In this document: positions 1 through 12,000 of the stretch, piece by piece
How positions within the stretch are numbered: position 1 is the first letter of the stretch
How the letters are laid out: each line of letters starts with the position of its first letter
NCBI GenBank assembly: GCA_001598975.1
Contig: BBXU01000672.1
Location: 38,580-102,579, forward strand
Direction of reading: 5' to 3'
Source of the DNA: Parachlorella kessleri
Taxonomy: Eukaryota > Chlorophyta > Trebouxiophyceae > Chlorellales > Chlorellaceae
Length of the DNA stretch: 64,000 bases
Position numbers and translations under genes: made by a program
Notes under the pieces: model-generated
The model's input: the letters and a program-made list of their open reading frames with translations, nothing else
Database searches by the model: none
What the model was told of the DNA's origin: nothing

Positions 1-3000
1 GCCACGATGGCAACCCTAGCAAAGTAGCAGCTCAGCTTTCATACCAACAAACACCAGGAGGCGCACACCTCCACACATACTGTACCCACACGTTCCCCAC
101 TTGCCCGCAGCCACGTCTCCCCATCCTCGTCGTCGCCTTCCTCCTCATCTTGAGACACCTGCACCTCCCTAGTGGCCAGCTGCATCACCACGGGCCGCGG
201 CACCGCCTGCAAGCGATGTTCAAGGTGAGCCAAACTTTGGCCTCAGCTGTCGAACGATTCCTGGGTAGCAAGGCATGCAGCGCTCTCTCCCTCCCTTTCT
301 CCGTTCTAGGCGATGTTTGCCACACGGCAAATAAAACAGATATGTGGGTACTGTACAGCTTACGCCATGACCTGTACCCATCCCCAGATGAAGGGAAAGA
401 ACATGAAAGCTGAGGATTTGCCACCCAGCACCCTAGAGCACTCACCAGAAAGACATTGAACAGTCTGAGACGAGCGCGGTTGACGAAATCCAGCAGCAAG
501 TAAAGGGCCAGGCAGCACAGTGGAATTAGGCCGCCAGCTTCAACGAGAATAAATACGATCATCAGCTGCAGCAGAGTGGGCCAAGAAGCTGCTTTCACTA
601 GCTGGCTGTACTTGAGCAAACCCCAGTAGGGACCCTTGCATGCCTCCCCGTCACACCCTTGGAGCAAAGAGAAGCTCCTACAGAGTCTTTGTGGGCTATC
701 AGCGTCCAGCTATGACCATGCACCTGACCACCTCAATCTCAAACCAATCGTCACCTATCGTCCACACAGCTATACCCACCTTCGTCTGCTGGGCAAGTTT
801 AACGCCAAAAACATCTTTTTGGGAGTTCAAACTGTCCAGGAGGCCACTGGCAAGAACATTTTTGTTTGTTTTCATGAAGTTCACTTCCTGTAAGAAACAG
901 CCATGCCAGTACGTCGGCCAACTGTCAGATGCAGGGGCGACAGACAGGAACGAGAACTAAGAGCAACGCCACTGCTCAGCTCAACCTGCCCCGGTCTCCC
1001 GGGGGCAACAAGCTCATGAGCAGAAAGTGCAATGCACTTGCCGTTGCGTTGGCCAGGGTGGCGCCTGCCGGGGTTGGTGCTGTTGCCCCAATCAAGCGGC
1101 CGGCAGTTGCAAACCGCTGGGCCAGGTCCCACAAAGAGGAATTGTATTGCCTGCCGGTGGACCAGATGGAGGGGCTCAATAAAGCTGTGCGCAGGCCAGC
1201 AGCAAACAAAGGAGCCTGCCAAGAGGAGGCCCGCCATCAAGAATAACATCCTGTGCAGCGCAGGGGCGTCCTTGCCATCCCTCACATGTGTAAGTCATGC
1301 AGACAAGAGTGTACCTATTTGGTGCCAGCTCCTTCACAGTGAATCCGTCTGCATCACTAATGAACAACGTTCGCTGCCTTTCTGTGTCTGGAGGTTCCAG
1401 CTTGCCAGGGTTTGTACCAAATAGGTTATTGTGGAGAGTCTGCTCCAAATGATCTGCCTGCATGTCGGCACCAGCGCAGGTCAGCGGGTTGCAGCCTTGA
1501 AAAACAAGTACGCATGCAAGTCAACCCCAACTTTGGTGGATGCTAGCAGCTGTCACTATACAAGGATGTCTAGCTGTCACCTTTTGCTCCATCCAAGGGC
1601 TGTATGTGACGATCAGACTGTCTGCCTGAGCTGGATCTGCAGCCAGAGGTGTATGAAGCATGTTTTAGCAGGGCATCCAACACATGCCCTGCACCCAGCT
1701 CTAAGCGCAGGACCACACAGCCACAACGGGACCACAGACCTTCGCGGCGTATGGTGTAAATACTGGTACCATCTGTGGCTGAAGTAAGGAGCCGCATTCC
1801 AGTCATCATCTGCAGGTGCATCAGGCATGTCAACCTCAGACGCTGGCCACAAGTAGATTGGCATGCCTGGCTAGTGATTAGCCAGCGGAAGAAACGGTTC
1901 TTGCCTTTGAACAGCTCATGCAGGCTTCTCCCGCATCCACGACGTTATTGAAGAAACTGTGATAATCTTGGATGCCCTTGAATGTCAACCCAAAGTTGAG
2001 GGCATGGACGCCAAGTAGCAAAGCCAGCATCGCAATGGAGGCCCTGCAGGCATAGCATAGCGGTGATGATGCTACCATGCAGAGCTGGAATGAAACATGC
2101 CAGGGTGCTGCCAGGGGATGGAACTAGGAACGACAACCACTAAGTACCATCTCAGAGTATGAATCATCTGCTGGGCCTTTGGAGAGCTCAGCATCTTGTT
2201 CAGACGGCGGAAGCGCTTCGCTCGCTGGTGGCTGCTGAAGCTGACATGGTTTCCAGCAGCCTGCACTCCACAGAAAACTGGCGAACCGGGTATGTCCACC
2301 GACCAGTTCAGTGTGGCACCACCACGGGAATATCCCACACAACGACAGCACTTTCTGCGTCTGATTCAAGTACAGCGGCACCGAGTCCGTGGCCATCCCA
2401 CGCACCTGAGGCTCCTCTAAAGAGTTGCCCTCATTGTAGGATGTTCCATCATCATCCAGGGAGTGCTCTGAGCGGCCCTCAGCTGCAGCCAAGCTAGGAG
2501 CGCATTGGCAAGCAGCCATCCACAGGTAACGGGGTAGGCAGCACCAAGTTGCAGGCACAGAAGAGCCACAGTCGCAAGCAGCCCGCCTCACGATACCTAC
2601 CTGGCTTAGCCTTAGGCGACACAGGCTGGCTTGAGGCAGTTACAGCACTAATCCTGCAGAGGATATATAAGAACAGCAAAGTATAGTAGGATATATAAAC
2701 ACAGCAAAGTGATTTACTGCAACTATTCAAAAGAAGCAGAGCTGCAGGCGAGCGTACATGTGCGCCAGTGGATAAGAGAGGGAGCTAGCTGCCATGTGGC
2801 AAAGAAACGGGGATGAAGCTCGCATGACCTCACCATCCTAGCCTGTCTGGAAACTCACATGGATGTCTGCCGCTTCAGAGAGTTGGTGGGACTGTTTTGC
2901 ATTGACCCATCTGAGGCAGCACCACAGCAGCTGAGCGCCTGAACCAGGCTTGGCCGCACTTGGGAAGCTGGCTGCATTGTCTGCACTGTAACACGCAGCA

Positions 3001-6000
3001 GCCACCTGCAGGGGCGTGTAATGGGAATCACCAAGCAGATAGGCAACGCTCACACAGGCTTTGGAATAGCACCCTTATCAACATGTAGAGGGGCAACTCG
3101 GTGATACTGCTAGTTTCATACCCACCTAGTGCCGTCGCCATGCTTGTCGGCACCCTGAACCAGCACCAGCATGCGAGACCCATCCGCCTGCACGCACAAG
3201 ATCACAGATCGGTGAAGTAGAAGGGGGCCAGCGAGCTGACGTCATACGGGTCTGTAGGTATCCTGTTCTTCTGTCACCTTGCCTCTGTTCCCCTGTTGCT
3301 TGCTGTTACCTGAGGCGGCGGTGATGTGCCATGCTGCATCCAATCAAACAGGCCTCCCTGATATTCCGGAGGCCACATTTCCCACCCTAGCAAGAACCTG
3401 TTGCAAAGCCTTTTGGGGCAAACTGCACATTGCGAAGCTTGCTCCCGGCCTCACTACAAGCGTAACTCACGTGCAAGGCTACCATCTCCTGCTTGTCCCC
3501 CACAGCTTGGTGGTCAACGCGCTTCAGCTGCGACCGCTTTACACCAAGGAAGTCCTCCACCCGCAAGGTGCCAGCAGCACGGCCAGCTGCAGAGAAATAG
3601 TACAAAACTGGACAAGGCAAGGGCACGACCACAGTGACAGGAACCGACATCCCAGGGCATCAAGTGTCGCGTGGTTAATTGGGTTCGCTTAAAAGAATGG
3701 GGATAAAGATGCATATATGCTCGTTTGGACACCTGCCTGGAGGTTGGATAAAATGCGTGATGGGCAGCCCCTTCAGAGCATTGTGCCCAAACAAGTAAGG
3801 AGCCTCAATATCTGCAGCAAATAGCACAGCAAAACCTGTAAGGGGCTGCTTCTCTGGCCAAAGCCGGAGCCGATTGCAGTGCTGCAGCTGTGCGTCGCTA
3901 GTAAAAGCCATCAGTCGATATAGAGCTAGGGCTGCTTGCAACCTTGCCCTGAAATCCACACGCCGTACTGCCCATGCAAGCTCAACTCAACACCACAAGA
4001 GCACACAGTGAGGCTGGTCATCCGCACCTGCTGCTTTGACTCTCAGCTCCGAGTCAATCTCCATATTCACTTCCACCAGATCATCCTGCCGCAGCTCCAC
4101 AACATGCAGCTGTCCTCCTGATGCAGCAACAGGTCCAGAGATGAGCAGCATGACGCTGACGTCTTGTGCCTTTTTAGGTTCTCTTAAGCCCACACCCAGC
4201 CGACCTAGGGCTGCCATGAAGGGGTGTGCTGAAGCGCTTACAATCACCGAAGATGATTCTTGCGCCTGCGCACGCCATTGCTAAACAGCCAATGTCCACC
4301 TCACCATCAGAGATGTCCTGTTCTGAGAGCGCACCCTCATCCACCAACTGCATTCATATTGCGGTGTAAAGAGAAGTTCTGAGAGCGGTGGATCATGGTG
4401 TTCAACAGTCTAAGGGGTACGGCAGTGGGCACATGTCAAGGTTCCCAGGTACAACTGCAGCATGCGACTGAAGTATGCATGCACATGGCAGAGCCTCAGG
4501 ATATTACCTCATGAATTTCCACTTCGGTATCTGCCACCTGCGTAACAAGTGAAGCAGGTTACAAGACGTGGGAAATCCCGCTTGTTGCACTGTCCAACTC
4601 ACAACCCTGCATTCAGAAAACCACAGTTCTCCTTGAACAGGTACTTGGCAGCAATCCAACCACAGTTCTCCTTGAACAGGTACTTGGCAGCAATCCTTGC
4701 TGACGGCGAGCCTCACCGGCAGCACAACCATGCGGCAGGGTAATGTGCCAGAGAGTGCTAGGGCGGTCTTCTTGAGCCCCTGGTCCAGCTGAGCGGCTGC
4801 TGCACTGGGAATGACCCCCACACGGAACGACGCAGCACCTCCAGCAGCTGCAACGCAGATAAATAACTATAAGATAAATAACTATTGAGCATTAGCATAC
4901 TGACAGCTATTTCGCTGTCATGGCAGGTTTTGCGCCCGTCGGCTTATCCCAGGTACGCGAAGTTGAGGCCAGGGCACATTGCAAACACTCATCACGCATG
5001 AGATTCAAGGCATACCATGCATCTTGGACGTCTGATGGGATAGCCTGGAAAGCAGCTGGGGCACTGGGGGCCAGTCCCGGAACACCCCGGCCGGCTTGTT
5101 AAAGTCCTGGACCACCTCCGAGATGTCCTTGCCACACAGGTCCTTCACATCCTGCCATCAACAAGCGAGGCAGCGGTGACCTGTTGACACGGATGGCGAT
5201 GGAGAGGGCTGGCATGACTGAATTACCGCTTTGAAGTCTGTGTCTTGCGCAAGCAGGCACTTCCGGCTCGCCCAAGGGTCTCACCTGGCCAAACCCAGCA
5301 AGGGCAGTGGCAGCATCAGCCTTCAAGGCCAGCACCCGGCCGTCAGCATGGACTAGCAGCTGCATTCGCTTACTGCTGTTGAAGACATCCTGCAGCGCTC
5401 GCAGACCAACCAGCCAGGTGTCAAACAGTAGGCGCGCAGTGCATGCCATTTAACCCCAATTTACAACGGGCGTGGCAGCGGGGCAAGACATAAAATATTA
5501 CCAGCAGAGCATCACAAAAGGCATACTGCGTCACACTGAACAGTGGCCTCACCCGCACAGTACCCCCACCCCAGCCATCTGCCTCTGGCACCTCCAACTC
5601 CGTAACAGTGGCCGTCAGACACCGCATCGTGCCGGCCTGCTGTATAAAGACCAGCACACTGTGATGGTATACGGATGTATGCTTTGCCTCGAATAAATCA
5701 CAATGGCCGAGAGAGGAAGCTTGGTAAACATAGGCAGACATTCAGAACCCGAGTGTGCCGCTGAGCACAGGAAGCTCCACTGTCAGACAGGATAGATGGT
5801 ACCTGGACTTGCACCACTTGCAGGCGCACAGGTATCTGCTTGTTGTTCCGGCCCAGCAGGTACACAATGCGGCCCGTGCGGCAGGAGAATGGTGCCTGTA
5901 AGGAAAGAGTAAGGGTGGTTGAGTTTGTTGACTGACCAAGGTACAGAATGCAAGCCAGCCTCGAATCGACAAGGAGCATCTACCACCTATCAGATGCCAC

Positions 6001-9000
6001 CGCATCTTGATGTGCATGCGAGAAACCCCCTGCCCACCATAGTGCCAAGGTCATGATCCTGTGCTTGTCGTATCCAGTAAGGATGCAGATGGCTGCAGGG
6101 CTGGCGCACAAGATCCCTGATACTCTTCCTCTTGCTGATGAGAAAGCCTGCAAGCATGTCCCCCAAATCAGTGAGCCGGCCACGCGGCGCAGCAGAGGGC
6201 CTTCTACACAGGTGCGTGGGCAGCTGGGCAGCTGGCTGCAAGGCACTGGCAAGCAGGAAGTATGCAGCTGACAGGCAGGGTGGGAGCTTGCCTGGCTCAT
6301 AGCCTAGCATGTTCTCCAGGGCTGCGTTGGTGTAGACGACCTGGCCCGCTGGGTTGACGGACAACAGACCCAGCTTCTCCGCATGCTCATCTAACTTCAA
6401 CCTCAGCACACTGCATAAGCAAGCCTGTTGCGCTCGCTGGGAGTGTATGGGGGTCAATTCATGCGAAATTTACATTAGGCAAGTGTAACAAGCTATGACC
6501 GAGCACCATGATTGAAACAATTCTCATTGTTAAAGCAGGCCAACTTACATAAGACGGACGTTTTCCGTCCCAGCAAAGCTGGCGCTGCCGGACACAGCGA
6601 AGGCTGCACCGTACTTGTGCTTTAGGGACACCTGTGGAAGCGCATTGCCCAGAACTCAGAGCGGCCCTCTTCTGGTAGCGGCTAGCCCTTGGAAAATGAC
6701 TCTTTACCCGTCGACACACCCCTCATGCAGTTTGTGCAATAGCTACAGGCCAGTGCATAACCCAACAACCCCCCCGGCCGTGGATAACACAGGGAGCAAG
6801 AATCATAGATGGTACCTGGAAGGTGTGCTTGGTGGTGCCAAGCTCTATGGCTTTGTACTGCCAGTCTTTGAGCAGGTCTGAGATGTGCTTAAACTCCTGG
6901 CCCAGGCCGTCGTCTGCCCCTATGCTGCCCACAAACTCCCCATGAAGGTCGGCTGCAGCGTAACCTGACAGATCTCCAAAGCCTGCAGCCAGCACCGCAC
7001 AGCTCGTGTTCATCATCACAGGCAGAGCCAAACAGCCCGGTGCAATGTACTGTGAAGTTCACCCAAGTGTTTGCAGTGGTTGAACAAGCACCAACAGCGC
7101 TACCACTTGGGGTCAGCATGTCCACGCCTGGGTGCCGAGGTGCTCGACCGGCCCACCTTTGTTCAGGGCCAGCATGTGCCCCGCAAGGTTGACCCAGAGC
7201 AGGGCACTGTCGTTTTCCTCATTGATCTGCAGCAGCCATCCATCCCACTCCCTTCCAATTGTGCAATATTATTATTTATGCATCTCACCCGCTGCCCAGC
7301 ACCCACGCCCTGGGGCCCACCCGCTGGGCAGCACGAATTGCACCAACCGAGGGACCAGTCTGCTTAGATTATAGACATCAAGCAGCAATTGCACTTGCCG
7401 GTTTGAAAACGCCCATATAAGCCTTGGCCTCGCCCTGCTGCAGTGCCTTGATAGCCAGAGTGACCTGCAAGCATGCCCGAAGAAGTTTTCAGAGCCAGAT
7501 GAACTCTAGCTGATGATGATGCTAGCTGAATCCCATACACCAGGACAAGATTGAGATAAATAAAATGCCGGAGGACGCATCAGCGCAGCCTGCAGTGTGT
7601 TGTGCTGTCCCCACTCACAGGGAAGCTGAAACCGTGGGCATGCAGTGCAACGGTTGGAAATGGTGCCTTCCCCACGCGTGTTGCTGTCCCTGCAAAGCAA
7701 AGGCATGGAGCAGCAATTCTTCAGAGGATGCATGCCACCCTGCCAACAACATCAACTTCCACTCCCAGGACCATATTGGTGGGTTGACACGGGAATAGCG
7801 GAAGGTGTTGCTGCACTCACAGGATGCCGTGCCAGATACACCAGGCACGTGCAAGCCTCGCGCCGTAGCCTGGCCCACCTGTCTTCTTCAAGCGCTGAAG
7901 GTACTGGTTGTGGTGGGTTGAGAAGGGCGGGCCCATCAAGGCAGACACGTTCTTGCCCTCGAGCTGGCCCAGCTTGTAGCCAAACATCTCCAGGGCCTTC
8001 TTGTTGACTGCAGGAAGGCAAGTTATGGTTCAGGCTAGCAGGTTGACCAGGGGCAGTGCATACAACAGTCCAAGCCATCTGCCTTAACAAAAGCGCTTCT
8101 GCAGCTGACCGCCCAGGTAAGTCTTGTTTCATCTCTCTTTCCCGGTTCCGCAGCAGCACAGTGGGCGACTTTGCTGCTTTGCCAAAGCTGACTGGCCAGT
8201 ACACAGCCCAGCACCATGCACTCACCAAACTGCATGATGCCCACGTCATTGATGACAACCACCTGCAGCCACACCGATGGACAGGTGTCAGTCTTGCTGC
8301 ACCTCGCTAGGCCGCCCCATTTGTATGCCTTCCCTCACGCAAGCTACTACGGAGAGAAGGCGGGTAAGGCAGCACATCTGCTGCGGTTGCACGTGCAACT
8401 GTCATAGTCCATAGTAACTCACTACGGCCGCTTACCGCATCGATGGCATCGTCCACCATGGCCCCAACTGAGCGGTTCACGGACTCGCCAGCCTCCCCTC
8501 CACCCTCAGCACTGCACACGGAAACACTCTAGCACACGTTTCAACAGAAAGACACCCTGCTGGCTGTGTCAGTGCTCACATGGCACCTGTAGGCATACTC
8601 TATCACTCACGCACCTGTCTCCAAGTGCCAGGTTGTGTGTGCCCTGGGGGGTAGCCTTCTCCAGGCGGGCCGCCTCTGAACGGTAGCGGGCAGCCCGAGA
8701 GGGGTTGCTTTTCACAGACTGCACCAGAAGCATCAGGGGTGAGGCTCAGAGTAGGTAACAGGAGGTCCTGCGGCCCCGGCAAAGCAGCCTAGCCCGCACT
8801 AACGAGCAGAAGAGCCCTCAGCACAACTATGACTGATCATGAGTTGGGACGCGCCTCCAGGTACAGGGCGTAGGCATGTAGCAGCTTGGGGGAGTTGGGG
8901 TAGCGGTCAAGCACCTGCATGGACCAAGCAGCGGCTGATGGGCGAAACACAACCCACACAACCATGATGCCAGTATCAGGCGCACTATACTCAAACCAAA

Positions 9001-12000
9001 TCACATACATGCCAGGTCATTGAGCTGCCACCAACTTGCTGCCTAAATGGAGGTGGCTGACTCAAGCAGCTTCGACCAGGCGCACCAGCAACTCACCATC
9101 TTGAACGTGCTGTCAGCACGCTTCTCTGCTCCCTCCATGGTAGCAAACGCTTTTGTCAGGTCACTAAATGCAACATCCTTGCGAACCAACTGCCGCCAAA
9201 AGTTGCGGTTGGCCTTGAGAGCCTGGCGGTGCACGTCCAGCAGTGCCTTGAAATTGTTCTGCAGGCAAGCCCCAGAAAGGTATGAGATGGTATCACAAAG
9301 TGGTACCGTGACTGGACAACACAGTGACACCTAGCAATGCCAAGCAGTGGATGGACAAACTTGGGAGTAGGTCAACGCGCGCTTCCTGTGGTTGTGAGAG
9401 AAACTGGCATGACTAGACAGGTATCCACGGCCTACCTGGAACTCTACATAAGACAGCAGGTCATGTGAAGACCCATCAGCCCCGCTACCACTCCGCTGTT
9501 TCTCCTCGCGGTCCCTGCACGACATTGAAAGGAAGGGGCTCAGTATGACAATGGTGACAAGACAATGCCGGCCTGGAGTATTTTTAACCTGCTCTTACCT
9601 TCTTGCAAAAGCACCCCGGTTCTCCCAACCCAGGACGTGCATAAATTCCCCTTGCTGACCAACTGCCCCGGCCCTCCCCCCTCCCACCTGACGAAGATCA
9701 TGAAGCGCTCGCCCATGCTTGGCTCCAGCTTCCTTGCCACCTCCAGCAGCCCAGCACCAACCTGCCCGCAAGCCACACTAGCGGCTTGATGCTGCATACT
9801 GCAGGGTGCTAGAGAAGCACTGCAGCTAGCGCTCCCTCTCGATATTACAGGCACTTCTGCATCCGGTGACAAGCAGCGATAGTGGCCAAGCCGCAAAGCG
9901 TGCTGTCGCTTACCTGCATGGCCCCTCGCTGGTGGATGAGGAATGAAGAGTATGCGATATTCAGGTAAGCGGAGTTTGGAAACTGGGCGAGGCCCGCCTT
10001 GTACACTGCCTCTGCAGTGCCAACAGTTGCAGCAGCTAGGTGCAGGTAAGGCACCAGCTAGGTCCACTTTATGAGGAGGGCTTCTGGCAGCAAAGGAAGG
10101 ATGTGCGGATGGGTTGAGCACAGCAGCATCTGAGGGGACAGAGTTGCAAGTGAGTCCTTTCCCGCACCTGCTGTGTCCACCCAGATTGGCATCAAGTCGC
10201 CCCACTTGTCCCGGATACGTCCACAGCGTGCCACAACCTATATATGGTAGCCAGTCACAAATGGTCTGGCTTGCTAGAGATGCAAGTGCCAGTGGACAAT
10301 TGTTACACTAAACAGCACGATGGTGCATTGAGTCTGACTGAAAGCAGCACCAAGGGGCCCCTTACATACCTCGCATGCTACGCTTGCTTCAGCTGCTGTA
10401 CACCTGCTGACGTCTACCTGCTTCCACATGTCAGAGAGCTCACCTCCACCTCCAGCTCGTCTACAAACTTGTGGATGACAGGCTCACACCCGGGCTTGAG
10501 CGCCATGCGGTACATGAGAGCCACCTAGCGCAGTAAGCAGGCACCAAGGTCAACCGCTAGCCCGGAGGACAGCCATGCTTGTCATCAGAAGATGTTTGCC
10601 ATCCACATTTGGGGGGGAGGGGTTGGTGGACAATCAGCCACGTGGTGCACCTCACCTTGTGGGCATGCCGAACTCGCAGGTAGACCATCCCCCACACCAA
10701 AGGCAAGACCCACAGAAGACCTGCAACGGGGTAACAAGGGCTCAAGTCCAAGGACCACCACTTCTGGCCACTTAGGACATATAGTCCAGCAGCATCAGCT
10801 CTCCAACACAGCTGTAAGAGGTTTGCGTTTAGGTGCTGGCCGGGGTGGCGGTCCGACACAAGGCCGCGCCATTTTGAAGTTACGGCCTGGTTGAAGCTGC
10901 TAGTTGCAGACAAGTACGGGAGCCGTACCAAAGATATGACAGCGACCGCTGCAGCACAGTACTCACCGACCCAGACCAGGATGGTGAACACCCGCTTGTC
11001 GCTGGACTGAAAGAAGAATGCCATTAATACAATGAGGAACGATGCCCAGCTTAATGAGGCAAAAAAGGAGGCCTGCGTCGGAACATGAAAAGCTCAAGTG
11101 TGTTGGCTAAGGCAGAAGCATGCTAGTTCCCACCCTGCAAGTAGGCTCAGTACCAGTGCCACGGGTAACACTAGCGAGATCACTGACCTGAACGCCGTTG
11201 ATCCAGGCAGTCTGGAAGGGCATGTAGCGCACATAGTTGTAGCAGAGGTAAGTCATCATGATAATACATGCAATCCCCTGCAGGGGATAAACAGAACACG
11301 TGACGGCCGGCCCTAGTTCACACCACAATGTCTGCTCTTACAGGAATCTGCCAATGTAACCTGAATTTTGGTGTAGCTGGGAAAGATTTCATTAATGAAT
11401 GTCATCAGGGAAATGAGTGCAAAGCGCTTGAGGGCGCTCCTACAGCCACACGGTGGGTTATCCGTCAGAGGTTACATGCTAATGGCTATCAACACTTAGG
11501 TGCACCCAGCCGGAGCTCCAGCCCTGACAACACGTGCTGACCCCGTGACTCATCGCTGACCAGACCCTGGGCATACCTGTTATGGGCCTGGGAGCTCAGC
11601 TCTTCACTGAGTGGGTCTAACTCTGAGTTAGCCACCGCAAGGAAGTACGCCATCCCCATAGCCAGCAACTGCAAGGGAGCCAACCCAACCCAACATCACA
11701 TTACCAGTCCAACTCGAGACCACTTTGTAAGGCCCTGCACACCTGTCACCTGTCAGCCATCCATCAGCGCACACTCTCATACTCACCGAAGCGGAGGTGG
11801 AGATGACAATGATTACCAAATGGGGCATTGTAAAACACATAACACTGCGAAACTTCTGCAGGTCACACAGCCAGCAAGTGTTGGGAAGCCACTCCGCCCC
11901 CTGCGCGGGGTGCAAGTCCTGACACTCTTCTCTGCGGGGGTTGAGCAGGCAGGTAGCGCACCTCATTGACCTTGACCGGGTTGTAGTACGTACAGTCCAG

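Noticed and set aside
6043..8263. LOV photoreceptor or histidine kinase of FixL type
   Set aside because: The flavin-binding cysteine motif is missing from the PAS segments, and no kinase or ATPase motifs occur anywhere in the three large genes.
9540..10205. 221-codon minus-strand open frame
   Set aside because: It runs through introns of copy 1 in a frame different from the conserved TPR-like exons in the same stretch.
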